A stretch of DNA of 64,000 bases from JAEEJA01 sp036343175 (GTDB lineage: Bacteria; Bacillota; Clostridia; Lachnospirales; Lachnospiraceae): the NCBI GenBank assembly GCA_036343175.1, contig JAZASR010000005.1:1-64000 (forward strand), read 5' to 3'. The translations under genes were made by a program, and so were the position numbers. How positions within the stretch are numbered: the first letter of the stretch is position 1; every line of letters begins with the position of its first letter. Under the pieces are notes generated by a model, which did no database searches, was not told the origin of the DNA, and worked only from the letters and a program-made list of their open reading frames with translations. Positions 52,870-62,588 of the stretch are shown in pieces.

Positions 52870-55641
52870 TCAATTCTTCTGCAGGGTAAGACCCTTATCC
52901 TTAAGTCCTGCATCCATCCTGAAGATCTCAGCGGCCTCTTCTTTATTCTTATCGCTGTAATAAGCGTACTGCAGGATCTTATAGTCAGAGATAAGGTCAG
53001 AAAGCGTCTTATCCTTAATGTCCTTATAATCATGCCAGTGGCCGTCAGAATCCATATATCCATTGACATTCATGGCAGGAATATAGGCAGATACGTCTTC
53101 AATAAACTGATTGTAGGCTGGCAGCGGTATACCTGCCTGCTTAAGGATCATGTTCTCATTATAATTGTTGCTTATTACAAGGTTATCGGCTTCCTGAATA
53201 TCATAATTAGCCCACATGATATAAGGTACGCCATAGCGTTTCTGCATATCGTCGAGCTCCCAGTCTGCTTCACCCTTGCCCAGAAGCTGCTCATAAAAGG
53301 CTGTTTCGACTGCAGGGAAATGATCGCCGAACATTACTATAAGGGTCGGATCATCGACCTTGCTGAAATAATCGATCAGATATTTAAAAGCCTGATCTGA
53401 CACATGAATGGATGAAAGGTATTCATCAGTTTCATTGTAATAAGAGTTGCTGACCTTTACAGGATCCTTCCAGTCTGTCTTCGTGGTATAACCTCCATGG
53501 TTCTGTATGGTCATATCAAAGAAGAACATAGGCTTGTCATCTTTGGCCGCCTCATAGAGCTCTATGACTTTTTTGTAAGAATCTTTATCTGAAATATATC
53601 TGATATATGTGGGATTCTTGAACTCATCAATAGATACAAACCTGTCAAAATGCTGACTTCTGTAGGCATTGGTCCTGTTCCAGTTTGTCGGAGAGCTTGG
53701 ATGCACCGCTGTCGTGGAATATCCAAGGGTCTTGAGATAGTATGCGAGCGCAAATGTAGTATCATGGGTAAACTGCTGATAAACGTTGGATCCGCTTGGG
53801 AAGAATGTCATGGTATTACCGGTCATGGCTTCGAACTCCGAGTTGGAAGTGCCTGCTCCAAATACAGAGACATAATCACGGCCTTTTATGGTATTCTTTC
53901 CCATACTGTGAATGTAAGGCAGCGGATCCTCACTATAGGACATACGGCCAGCAAGATCAAAGTCCGCAAGACTTTCGTTCATTATCAGGATGATATTCGG
54001 CTTCTTTCCATTAAGCTTGTCATTCATCTCAAAGTCAGCATTTGTCTTCATATTCTCAGAGCCGTCAGAGAGAGGAACCTGCCTTATGGCGCCGGCAGTT
54101 GAGATATATGAGCCGTCATAGACTTTATCCATAATATTCTTCGCTTTATCGAGAGAATATCCGGAAGGCTTTGACACCTTGAGATAATGGATATTCAGGA
54201 AGAAATTCATATAGAATCCATTCTTCCTGCACGACTGTGCCTTATTCCAGATATCATCAGTAACTCCCGCATTTGTAAGAAGCGGTGTATTATAGAATAC
54301 CGCCAATATGATGATCGCCGGCGCCAGACACGTCACTAATACGGAAACATATCTTCTGATATTGAACTTCCTCTTTCTCTTCCTGCACTTTAAGAGGACC
54401 ATGATCCATATCACAAACAGTACCAGCATGATGTACTGGGCAGGTGTGAAACTGAATGAATATGTCGAGACGACTTCAGCCGCGGTATTGGTCCCAAGTA
54501 TATCCGATGGTATAAACGGAGTGCCTCTGAATGTAAGTACGAAGAAGTTTACCAGGCCAAGTATGAAGAGCAGGATATCCGCCGCTGCAACGCCTGCCAG
54601 AGAATTGCCTGTAAGCGCAATGAATATAAATTCTATCGAAAGCACGAGCAGCCATGAGAACGGCCATACATTGGGCTTTACCAGTCCGAGATTGCCGTTC
54701 AGAGTCTCCAGTATGAGCATGAGAACCAGCGGATTTATTATAATAAATATATTCCTGATCGTATAAATATTTCTTCTGGAAACCAGGAATGACTTAAAAG
54801 CATGAGACTTATGATATTTTGCTTTCCTGGTTCTATGTTTTATGACGCTTGAATCGTCGAAAGCAGGTTTTGGATCGCTCTTTCTTATAGCTGCGATCTC
54901 CTGCTCATAGGCACTTCTCGCCGGTATGATCCGCTCTGAGACATTCTCAAATATCAGGAAAAGAATTGCCAGGACTTCAAAGATCATTACAAAGAACGGG
55001 TACACAAGGCCATATGTGTATGAATATGAAATATTCAGCGACTTCTTTTTCGTCTGAAAATTCAAAGTCGACATATAGGTATTAGGGTCGGTCTTATTGG
55101 TCGTATTAAGGGTAGGAAGCGTTGCATATGTTATCATATCACGGTCAGCAAAGCCTGCGATCCTTATGGTACATGTAACACCTGCCGGTATCTTTATAGC
55201 ATTAACAAGCTTTATATTGTAGCTCGTATTGGGGCTTACATTATCTGTAGATATGCTCTTTTCAAATACAATATTTGCCTCTGAATCTATGAGCTGGATA
55301 TCCATATAGTCTGCAGTTTTTTTGCGTTTGAATGATCCAAAGCTTAAAGCAAAGGCATTGAGAGTAACATCCTTGTTGAATGTGAATTTCTGTCTTACGA
55401 CTTCGGTGTCCTCAAGGATACCGATGACAGCGCTGGCACTGTCACCGGGCTTTGTCGTTATCGACTGCCTTGAGAGCAGCGAACCCGTAAAAATGCCCTG
55501 TATGGTAAAAAGGCATGCAAGTATTATGACAGCAGCTGCTGCTCTGCCAGGCGTGAATTTAAAATATTTTCTGAAAAGATCCCAACGGATCTTTCTTTCT
55601 TTTTTATCGTGCCTTATTGCCTTCTTTTTTTCCTTTGACAT
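52870..55641 (-). CDS. LTA synthase-family membrane transferase (large paralog)
   Basis: Protein of 923 residues. A first TM near 33-55 leads into an extracytoplasmic domain of about 150 residues, a further TM (~205-230) and a block of TMs (~300-450). The extracellular sulfatase fold has NESLADFD, VFGAGTSNSEFE (nucleophile Thr), TIQNHGGYT and MFGDHFPAVE. It is much longer than the paralog at 8271 because of the N-terminal extension. Likely phosphoglycerol-type transferase to a wall or membrane polymer; substrate unknown. GGAG before ATG. Follows the YhfC gene by 57 bp. Confidence 0.86.
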   Translation of the reverse strand: MSKEKKKAIRHDKKERKIRWDLFRKYFKFTPGRAAAAVIILACLFTIQGIFTGSLLSRQSITTKPGDSASAVIGILEDTEVVRQKFTFNKDVTLNAFALSFGSFKRKKTADYMDIQLIDSEANIVFEKSISTDNVSPNTSYNIKLVNAIKIPAGVTCTIRIAGFADRDMITYATLPTLNTTNKTDPNTYMSTLNFQTKKKSLNISYSYTYGLVYPFFVMIFEVLAILFLIFENVSERIIPARSAYEQEIAAIRKSDPKPAFDDSSVIKHRTRKAKYHKSHAFKSFLVSRRNIYTIRNIFIIINPLVLMLILETLNGNLGLVKPNVWPFSWLLVLSIEFIFIALTGNSLAGVAAADILLFILGLVNFFVLTFRGTPFIPSDILGTNTAAEVVSTYSFSFTPAQYIMLVLFVIWIMVLLKCRKRKRKFNIRRYVSVLVTCLAPAIIILAVFYNTPLLTNAGVTDDIWNKAQSCRKNGFYMNFFLNIHYLKVSKPSGYSLDKAKNIMDKVYDGSYISTAGAIRQVPLSDGSENMKTNADFEMNDKLNGKKPNIILIMNESLADFDLAGRMSYSEDPLPYIHSMGKNTIKGRDYVSVFGAGTSNSEFEAMTGNTMTFFPSGSNVYQQFTHDTTFALAYYLKTLGYSTTAVHPSSPTNWNRTNAYRSQHFDRFVSIDEFKNPTYIRYISDKDSYKKVIELYEAAKDDKPMFFFDMTIQNHGGYTTKTDWKDPVKVSNSYYNETDEYLSSIHVSDQAFKYLIDYFSKVDDPTLIVMFGDHFPAVETAFYEQLLGKGEADWELDDMQKRYGVPYIMWANYDIQEADNLVISNNYNENMILKQAGIPLPAYNQFIEDVSAYIPAMNVNGYMDSDGHWHDYKDIKDKTLSDLISDYKILQYAYYSDKNKEEAAEIFRMDAGLKDKGLTLQKN

Positions 55642-55698
55642 TACTGTACTCCACTATCACTTTTCTTATTGCATTCTTAATAACAGAAATAATAAAGT

Positions 55699-56679
55699 TC
55701 ACTTGATATTATCGAATTTCTTTCTTGCTATTGAATCGATCGATGTCTCTTTCTTCTTGTATTTCCGTATACCGGTACTTCCGTCCTCATTCGTGCTGCT
55801 TTCTTCACCATATTCTGCAGCTGCCCCGCTCCTGTAGAGCCTTGCCGCAAGATACAGAGCTGCAGCCGTGATCACAAGAAGTATTATAAGTGCGGCAGGT
55901 CCGTTCAATATCTTGCTCTGAGCGAGTCCAAATGGAATGGAGGCAATAAAATGAATACCATACGCAGCAATTATTGCCTGAATTCCCTTTTTATGAAGCG
56001 CATCTGCTTTATCAGCTGCATCGGCAAGAAATATAATGCCTGTTAACACCATGACTGACAGGGCAATCTGCAGGGCAAGCATGATGACCCTTTCCAGAAC
56101 GTTCACTGTTATCAGACCGGGTGTGAATGATCCCGTAAGGTCCGCGATCGAGGTGAGACTGTCTATCTTCTGCTGATAATCAGCACCCTTTTTATCGGAA
56201 AAGAATGCTATCCTCTGAGCTATAAGACCGTCATTAATATATTTCGAATATATCCAATACTGGAAGTAAGCGGCCCCCAAAACCATAAAGCCTTCAGCGC
56301 CTCCATGACCGATACCATAGGAAATGGCATCCTCACGGACGAACCTGGACCTGAATACTTTCTTAAATACAAATAATCTTCCGGTCTCTTCAAACAGAGC
56401 CGCCATTAAGCTTCCATAAATGGCATAGGCAAAGCCATTGCCGTTTATGAACTTTGAGACAGGATTATCCCCTGCCAGGAAAAAAAGATGCGGGATAAAT
56501 TCAAGGATCCTGGCAAAAAGAAGGTATGTGAATATGCCGGCAAAGAAATATACCACCCTGACTTTCTTCTGATACCTCCAGATGATCATAAGAAGTATCG
56601 GGAATAAGGCCGACATGATCCCGAAAAATAAAAATGAATATTGTATACCGCTGCTTATTTTATCCAAAATATTCTCCAT
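55699..56679 (-). CDS. YhfC-family intramembrane protease-like protein
   Basis: Integral membrane protein of 326 residues with about seven TM segments. The family signature is visible: LMAALFEETGRLFVF (glutamates) and ISYGIGHGGAEGFMVLG (His and Glu). Members are proposed intramembrane metalloproteases related to the CPBP group; activity is inferred only. A polar tail follows the last TM. Starts 12 bp after rlmH in an operon with alr and the LTA synthase paralog. SD weak. Confidence 0.8.
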   Translation of the reverse strand: MENILDKISSGIQYSFLFFGIMSALFPILLMIIWRYQKKVRVVYFFAGIFTYLLFARILEFIPHLFFLAGDNPVSKFINGNGFAYAIYGSLMAALFEETGRLFVFKKVFRSRFVREDAISYGIGHGGAEGFMVLGAAYFQYWIYSKYINDGLIAQRIAFFSDKKGADYQQKIDSLTSIADLTGSFTPGLITVNVLERVIMLALQIALSVMVLTGIIFLADAADKADALHKKGIQAIIAAYGIHFIASIPFGLAQSKILNGPAALIILLVITAAALYLAARLYRSGAAAEYGEESSTNEDGSTGIRKYKKKETSIDSIARKKFDNIK

Positions 56680-56691
56680 CTGAATTAATCA

Positions 56692-57171
56692 TCATTTATG
56701 ATAGGGCTCGTTATGCATGATCCTCATAGCCCTGTATATCTGTTCTAAAAGTATTACCCTCATGAGCTGGTGAGGAAATGTCATCTTTGAAAAGCTTAAC
56801 AGTTCATCGGAAGCCCTGAGGACCTTATCGGAAAGTCCGAGCGAACCGCCGATAATAAACGTAAACCTGTCATTGCCTCTTGTCATAAGACTGTCAAGCT
56901 CATTGGAGAACCCTACTGAATCATGCTGTTTTCCCTCGATTGCAAGAGCATAGGTATATGAATCACGGGAAAGGCGCGCAAGTATCCTTTCGCCCTCAAT
57001 ATCCTTTATGAGATCCTGCTCCTTCTCACTAAGGGTCTCGGGAGTCTTCTCATCCTTTACTTCGATAATTTCGACCTTTGCATAGCGGGACAGTCTTTTA
57101 AGATACTCATCTATCGCATCGCGATAGAATCTTTCCCTGACCTTTCCTGCTGTGATCAGTGTGATCTTCAT
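56692..57171 (-). CDS. rlmH: 23S rRNA (pseudouridine1915-N3)-methyltransferase
   Basis: SPOUT methyltransferase of 159 residues, exact family length. Motifs: MKITLITAGKV, YLKRLSRYAKVEIIEV, FIIGGSLGLSDKV and FPHQLMRVILLEQIYRAM, ending EPYHK. ATG 57171 overlaps the alr stop by 4 bp (ATGA); the GTG three codons earlier is not needed. Confidence 0.97.
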   Translation of the reverse strand: MKITLITAGKVRERFYRDAIDEYLKRLSRYAKVEIIEVKDEKTPETLSEKEQDLIKDIEGERILARLSRDSYTYALAIEGKQHDSVGFSNELDSLMTRGNDRFTFIIGGSLGLSDKVLRASDELLSFSKMTFPHQLMRVILLEQIYRAMRIMHNEPYHK

Positions 57172-58316
57172 ACTCTGCACACTTTTCCATGCCTTATATA
57201 CTCTCTTGGCACTCTCTTTCCCACGTCACAGACGAATTCATAATTGAATGAGTCTTCCATACCGGAAAGCTCTTCTACCGTTATCTCCTCATCGCCGTCA
57301 CGCCCCATGAGGGTCACCTGATCACCGACCTTTATATCATCAACAGCAGAAACATCCACCATAAACTGATCCATACAGATGCGGCCGACTATCGGCACAC
57401 GCTTTCCATGGATGATTACATCCGCTTTATTGGACAGGGCTCTTGGATAGCCGTCCGCATAACCTACAGGTACAGTTGCTATGCGGGTCGGCCGGGTACA
57501 CTTATATGTACCTCCATAGCCTATCGTCTCTCCTGCCGGCATGGTCTTTACAAAGGCAACGTAAGCCTTTATCGACATGGCGGGCTTAAGAGGAAGCAGA
57601 TCCTTCCGTACATGATCAGATGGATACATGCCATAAAGGCAGATGCCGTCACGTACCATATCAAGGTTGTATTCAGGCCTTTCAGTGATCGCCGCACTGT
57701 TGGAAATGTGCTTAATCGGGATATTTACACTGCGGTCATTAAGGTATGATACAAACTGCATATATCTCCTGTACTGGATATCAGCTTTTGTCTTATCCTC
57801 ATCATCCATAGTGGCAAAATGAGTGAACATCCCCTCTATCTCTATATTGTCGAGCTCTGATATCTTCTTTACGATATCAGCTGCCTCTTCATCAGGGAAG
57901 AAGCCTATCCTGCCCATACCTGTATCCACTGCAATGTGGATCTTTGCGGTCCTGTCCATTTTTACGGCACATCTGGAAATACTCTCCGCCATCTCATATG
58001 TAAAGACCGTTGTACGAAGATCATTCTCTATCATTTCCGGATAAAGCGGCTCAGGCGTATAACCAAGTATCAGAATAGGCTTCTTTATACCGTGCTCACG
58101 AAGGGCTATTCCCTCCTCTATAACTGCTACTCCGTAGAAATCGCTTATCTCATCGACAGTATCCGCTACAGCACAGGCACCATGGCCGTAGCCGTCTGCC
58201 TTGACTATAGATAAAAACTTTACTCCCGGTTTAAGGAGCTTCTTTGCATTAATGGCATTTTCATATATTGCATCAAGGTCGATGACTGCCTTGACCCTGT
58301 AAATATTCTGCATCAT
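57168..58316 (-). CDS. alr: Alanine racemase
   Basis: PLP enzyme supplying D-alanine for the wall. It has 382 residues. PLP lysine in SIVKADGYGHG; C-terminal Tyr in the ETIGYGGTYK region; GRICMDQFMVD and VGDQVTLMGRDG. GGAGG at five bases fixes ATG 58316 (58313 also possible), not the GTG at 58340. Overlaps rlmH. Confidence 0.96.
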   Translation of the reverse strand: MMQNIYRVKAVIDLDAIYENAINAKKLLKPGVKFLSIVKADGYGHGACAVADTVDEISDFYGVAVIEEGIALREHGIKKPILILGYTPEPLYPEMIENDLRTTVFTYEMAESISRCAVKMDRTAKIHIAVDTGMGRIGFFPDEEAADIVKKISELDNIEIEGMFTHFATMDDEDKTKADIQYRRYMQFVSYLNDRSVNIPIKHISNSAAITERPEYNLDMVRDGICLYGMYPSDHVRKDLLPLKPAMSIKAYVAFVKTMPAGETIGYGGTYKCTRPTRIATVPVGYADGYPRALSNKADVIIHGKRVPIVGRICMDQFMVDVSAVDDIKVGDQVTLMGRDGDEEITVEELSGMEDSFNYEFVCDVGKRVPREYIRHGKVCRV

Positions 58317-58467
58317 ATTCACCTCCGGTATTTTTACCACAAAATGAAATTATACAATAAAGGCTGTAAAGAAGCAAAAGGCATTTTACTGCAAACTTTT
58401 TTTGCATTCAGATATCTGACCGGACAGAAACGGATAGACCTTAAGCAGGACTTTTTTAACAGCCTGG

Positions 58468-59976
58468 TCATATACTTTTAAGCATCTCAGGGATCTCTGA
58501 AGCCAGCATAGTATAAGATTCCCGTGTCTCCACGTACTTATCTGCGCATGCCCCATGAAGATATACCGCAAGGGAGGCTGCAGGGAAGTTTTCCATGCCC
58601 TGACTTAAGAGCCCAAGCATCATGCCGGCAAGTACGTCTCCTGAACCTCCTTTGGAGAGGGCTGAGTTTCCGGTGGTATTGATATATATATTGTCATCCT
58701 GGCGGACAAGAGTCACTGCATCCTTAAGCACAAGGACAGGAGGCATGGTGTAGTTCATCATCTCTTCAAGGGTATGAGACCTGATGATCTCCATATCATG
58801 ACCGGAAAGGCGCTTATATTCCATGAGATGAGGAGTCATTATCTGATTCGCCTTAAGTAAAGAACATAAGCTTTCCTCAGCAATGATATTCAGGGCATCA
58901 GCATCTATCACCACCGGCTTGTCAGTACATTTAAGTACTTCCTTAACAAGGGATTTCGCAGTCTCGTCCTGTGAGAGTCCCGGACCTATAAGGATCGCGT
59001 CTGCCCAGGAAATGTTATCATTTAATGAGCTCAGAGCGGACTGTTTGTCAACATATGTGTCTAAAAGCGCTTCAGGCAGTTTATCTGCTATAAGCTCTCT
59101 GTTGGCTTCGTGAGTAAATACTTTGACAAGACCGGCACCTATCCTGTAGGCGCCTGAAGCAGAAAGAAATGCAGCACCGGAGTACTTTGAAGAACCGGCT
59201 ATCACAAGAGCATGACCGAATGAACCTTTATGCTTCCGGCCCCGTCTCTCGGGAAAGAGATTCTTTATATCATCCTCTGTAAATGTGAATATCCTGGGAG
59301 ACATACCGCGGACAGCCGTCTCTATGGCTTTTCCCGGGAATACATTCTTTACTGTCGTGATCCTTCCGGCGTAATCGATGCCCGGATATACCTTAAGACC
59401 GACTTTCCCAAGTCCGAATGTCACAGTAATATCTGCCCTGACTGCACACCCAAGTACCTGACCGGTATCGCATGAGATACCGGATGGTATGTCGACAGCT
59501 ATTTTGACAGCAGCTGATGAGTTTATAATCTTAACAGCCCGGAGGAAATCACCTTCCATCGGGCGGGAAAGACCGGTGCCAAAGAGGCCGTCTATTATCA
59601 GGTCTGCTTTAAAAAATGGAGGAATATCGGTAAGATTCCCCGAAAATTCATTAAAGTCCATTATCTCAAGCCCCAGCCTTTTAGCTGTCTCGAGCTGGCT
59701 TTTAAGAGCAGGAGACTCCCTATGGCCTCCTGTAACGCTCACTATCCTTACATTCTTTCCCTCATCAGCAAGCATCCTTCCGCAGCAGACAGCATCTCCT
59801 CCGTTATTGCCGCATCCAGCAAATACAAGCACATCTCTGATAGCGGGGAGCTTTAATATCTCATCACGGATACTTTCTGATGCCTTTTCCATAAGCACCA
59901 GAGGAGGTATCAGAAAATTTTCCGATGATATCCTGTCCATGGTCTGAGACGCTTTTCTGTCAGCAAGAAAATTCAT
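58468..59976 (-). CDS. nnr: Bifunctional NAD(P)H-hydrate epimerase / ADP-dependent dehydratase
   Basis: Repairs hydrated NAD(P)H. It has 502 residues. The N-terminal YjeF_N domain has FAGCGNNGGDAVCCGRML and ADLIIDGLFGTGL; the C-terminal ribokinase-like domain has GSFGHALVIAGSSKYSGAA, GPGLSQDE, VIDADALN and GNSALSKGGSGDVLAG. Between acpS (87 bp) and alr (151 bp). SD is poor. Confidence 0.95.
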   Translation of the reverse strand: MNFLADRKASQTMDRISSENFLIPPLVLMEKASESIRDEILKLPAIRDVLVFAGCGNNGGDAVCCGRMLADEGKNVRIVSVTGGHRESPALKSQLETAKRLGLEIMDFNEFSGNLTDIPPFFKADLIIDGLFGTGLSRPMEGDFLRAVKIINSSAAVKIAVDIPSGISCDTGQVLGCAVRADITVTFGLGKVGLKVYPGIDYAGRITTVKNVFPGKAIETAVRGMSPRIFTFTEDDIKNLFPERRGRKHKGSFGHALVIAGSSKYSGAAFLSASGAYRIGAGLVKVFTHEANRELIADKLPEALLDTYVDKQSALSSLNDNISWADAILIGPGLSQDETAKSLVKEVLKCTDKPVVIDADALNIIAEESLCSLLKANQIMTPHLMEYKRLSGHDMEIIRSHTLEEMMNYTMPPVLVLKDAVTLVRQDDNIYINTTGNSALSKGGSGDVLAGMMLGLLSQGMENFPAASLAVYLHGACADKYVETRESYTMLASEIPEMLKSI

Positions 59977-60063
59977 AAAATTTATCGGACTGCTTAAGAC
60001 CCACTGATATTTTGTGGTGTGAGGAGCAGCCGGCCTCCTTTCGTTATATTACCCGGGTATTCA

Positions 60064-60456
60064 TCATTTTTCATAATTTTCAGCAAGGGCAAAGGCCGCT
60101 CCATACCGGTCAGTATCGGAGATAGATATATGGATGTATTTTATCCCCATATTATTTGCTATTTCCAGAGCCTGTCCATGGAGCACTATGAAAGGAGCTC
60201 CATTATCCTTATGATCGACCTCTATTTCTGATGGGAAGAATACCAGACCGGTAGACATGGCCTTGGCTGCTGCCTCCTTGGCAGCAAATATGCCTGCAGC
60301 CTTCATGAGCCATACCCTTTTATTTGTACTTTTCATAATATAAGAAAACTCCCGGTCTGTGAAAATATGACCGGGCTTTCCCTTATCTATTAACCTTTCG
60401 AACCGATCCGTCTCAACGATATCGGTGCCTACTCCAAGAACCATATTCTTTCTCAA
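60064..60456 (-). CDS. acpS: Holo-[acyl-carrier-protein] synthase
   Basis: Transfers phosphopantetheine to ACP. Motifs: VLGVGTDIVETDRFERL and FAAKEAAAKAMSTG, ending with the ISISDTDRYGAAFA strand. Two starts are possible: TTG 60456 with AAGGAG four bases upstream (130 residues) or ATG 60444 (126 residues, no SD). First gene of the operon with nnr and alr, an association common in Firmicutes. Confidence 0.94.
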   Translation of the reverse strand: MRKNMVLGVGTDIVETDRFERLIDKGKPGHIFTDREFSYIMKSTNKRVWLMKAAGIFAAKEAAAKAMSTGLVFFPSEIEVDHKDNGAPFIVLHGQALEIANNMGIKYIHISISDTDRYGAAFALAENYEK

Positions 60457-60607
60457 AGATCTCCTTAATATTGATCAGCAATAAAAATTCAGCTCCGTAT
60501 ACTTTTATCTATAACATAATATCACATATCGGGATAAAGCTCTACATAAGCACGTAAGAAAAGTGAACTACCCACTGTCTAAAGCTTAAGTGAAATTAAA
60601 GGCAGCC

Positions 60608-62434
60608 TTAAGTGAGCTGCTCCAACAATCCTTTCAGACCTTCTTTATGATAGATATCCTTATAGAAGCTCACTTCATTTCGAATAATGCCGTCCAACGC
60701 CCTCATACTGAGGACTTCGACCGGTGCCTTGTCATCGGTGAGTATGTGGCTGCCTGCAGCATATGGAGAGAGATTGGACTTAAGATCTCCAAGCAGCCCG
60801 GCAAGCTCTTTTGCTGAGCCTTTCGGAGCACTGAAACATGCAGGATCCATAGCATCAGGATAAATGCCTGTATCCACTGCCCGGTCCAGTGATCTGATAT
60901 TATCGCCCAGAAGGCTTAATATCTCTTTATTATCCGAAGCAAACAGCTCACGGTTAGTGCCTGCCGGGACATCAATGGTACAGACCGTATCGAAAACAGT
61001 CGAGATAGTGTCTGACAGATATTGATTGATATTGCCCTCGCCCTCTCCGCGCATGTTCATATTGATCACCATGACCCCATCTCTGTCCAGATGGTCCTTT
61101 ACCTCTGTAAAGAACTCTTTCGATGACATTTGAAAGGGCACTGAAATATCCTGGTAGGCATCGACCATTATGACATTATACTTTTTCTCAACGGCATTGA
61201 GATAAGCCCTGCCGTCATAGGTCGTGACCTTAACGTCATCAGGCATTTGAAAATAGTCCCTTGCCAGGTCTGTGATCTTCTGATCGATCTCAACACCCTC
61301 GATATCCGCATTATTAAAATAGCGTTTAAGCTCTGTGGCATATGTGCCGCTGCCATTGCCAAGGATCAGGACTTTAAGTCTGTCATTGCCCTTATAACGG
61401 TCTTTGAGGTATCTGGTATCACTTTTGGGTTCTTCTATATTGTCTTTATGGTACCTGGTACTGCCTTCAGTGTCTTCTGTACTGCCTGTGCCGCTTCTTT
61501 TATTTTCAGGATCATTATCTTCATTATTATGGCTGAAGACATCGGTCATAAAAGGCGCTGCCATTGCGTAATCATAGTACATACCGGTAAGACTTCCATC
61601 CTTGACCTTCATGGACTGAACTCCGAAGAGAACGTTCGTTGACAGATATGTCGCCCTGTCATCGTCTCTCACCTGAAGATAATTGTATACAGACTCATCC
61701 TCAAGAGTCAGGTCATTTTCCCAGAATGCAAAGCTTGTACTCCTGCCGAATATGCATGAAATACAGAGAATAAATACCGCTATGCCGGAAAATGCAATAT
61801 TCTTCTTTGCTGTTTTTTCACTAAGGAAATATACAAGTGAGACCGCTGTTAAAAGTCCGGCAAATATAAGAAATGTTATAGATGTTCCAACTTCAGGTAT
61901 GGTCACAAATGTAGGCAGGAATGTGCCTATGATAGAACCTATGGTGTTTGACGCGTAAAGATATCCCACAGTCCTGCCATTATCCTCAAGACTGTCAGTT
62001 GAGTACTTTACAAGACAGGGGCTCACGGTTCCAAGCAGGAATAACGGAAATACAAATATAATGAAGCAGCTTGCGAAGGCGGCCCAGATGAGATAATTCT
62101 GATCAACGGCAAGTATAATGAGTCCTGAGATACCGAGTATCACATACTTTCCAAGTACGGGTATAAGCGCCGTCCATATGCCGGCTATGATCAGTCTCCT
62201 GTAAAGTATGTCAGGATCGGGATCCTTATCGGCGCTTCGTCCGCCGAATACGTTGCCCAGAGCCATTGCTATCATTATGGTCCCGATGATGATGGTCCAC
62301 ACTATCTGCGACGAACTGAAATATGGCGACAGAAGCCTGCTGGCACCGAGTTCTATGGCCATGACCGCGATACCTGATATGAATTCCGTAAGATAGAGGA
62401 ACAGCTTGTTTTTAAGTATTTTTCTGTATTTCAT
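60608..62434 (-). CDS. Fused MFS-type membrane domain / spermidine synthase-like protein
   Basis: About 608 residues from ATG 62434. An N-terminal membrane part with about six to eight TMs (ELGASRLLSPYFSS, GNVFGGRSAD, GTVSPCLVKY, LYASNTIGSI) is followed by a soluble spermidine-synthase/methyltransferase fold (VLILGNGSGTYATELKRY, IEGVEIDQKIT, DGRAYLNA, VMVDAY). An inserted polar, repetitive segment (RYHKD and RYLKD motifs, about 61395-61540) precedes it. The frame opens at 62563, but a TGGTATAAT extended -10 lies inside (62483-62491), favouring a later start. Polyamine synthesis is not proven. Confidence 0.8.
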   Translation of the reverse strand: MKYRKILKNKLFLYLTEFISGIAVMAIELGASRLLSPYFSSSQIVWTIIIGTIMIAMALGNVFGGRSADKDPDPDILYRRLIIAGIWTALIPVLGKYVILGISGLIILAVDQNYLIWAAFASCFIIFVFPLFLLGTVSPCLVKYSTDSLEDNGRTVGYLYASNTIGSIIGTFLPTFVTIPEVGTSITFLIFAGLLTAVSLVYFLSEKTAKKNIAFSGIAVFILCISCIFGRSTSFAFWENDLTLEDESVYNYLQVRDDDRATYLSTNVLFGVQSMKVKDGSLTGMYYDYAMAAPFMTDVFSHNNEDNDPENKRSGTGSTEDTEGSTRYHKDNIEEPKSDTRYLKDRYKGNDRLKVLILGNGSGTYATELKRYFNNADIEGVEIDQKITDLARDYFQMPDDVKVTTYDGRAYLNAVEKKYNVIMVDAYQDISVPFQMSSKEFFTEVKDHLDRDGVMVINMNMRGEGEGNINQYLSDTISTVFDTVCTIDVPAGTNRELFASDNKEILSLLGDNIRSLDRAVDTGIYPDAMDPACFSAPKGSAKELAGLLGDLKSNLSPYAAGSHILTDDKAPVEVLSMRALDGIIRNEVSFYKDIYHKEGLKGLLEQLT

Positions 62435-62482
62435 GATGATATTACTGCTTACCTTTCTCTGAAACATAAACACACCATGGTC

Positions 62483-62491
62483 ATTATACCA
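62483..62491 (-). promoter_or_regulatory. Extended -10 promoter for the spermidine synthase-like gene
   Basis: Minus-strand TGGTATAAT (TGn-TATAAT). No clear -35. It implies transcription begins only about 40-50 bp before ATG 62434. Confidence 0.5.
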
Positions 62492-62504
62492 TAAAGCCTT
62501 TGTC

Positions 62505-62533
62505 TTTACCTTTTTTAGTAATAATGCTATAAT
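62505..62533 (+). promoter_or_regulatory. Promoter for the UDP-sugar pyrophosphorylase gene
   Basis: TTTACC and TATAAT with a 17-base spacer and a TG one base before the -10; about 55 bp upstream of the start. Confidence 0.6.
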
Positions 62534-62588
62534 AAAGTACTTTCCGTTTAAAGATCGTATCATTATTTTCGTATATGGAGGAATTATT

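Noticed and set aside
60584..60614. Stop-region duplication after the spermidine synthase-like gene
   Set aside because: Only a 9-bp match (CTTAAGTGA), which could be chance.
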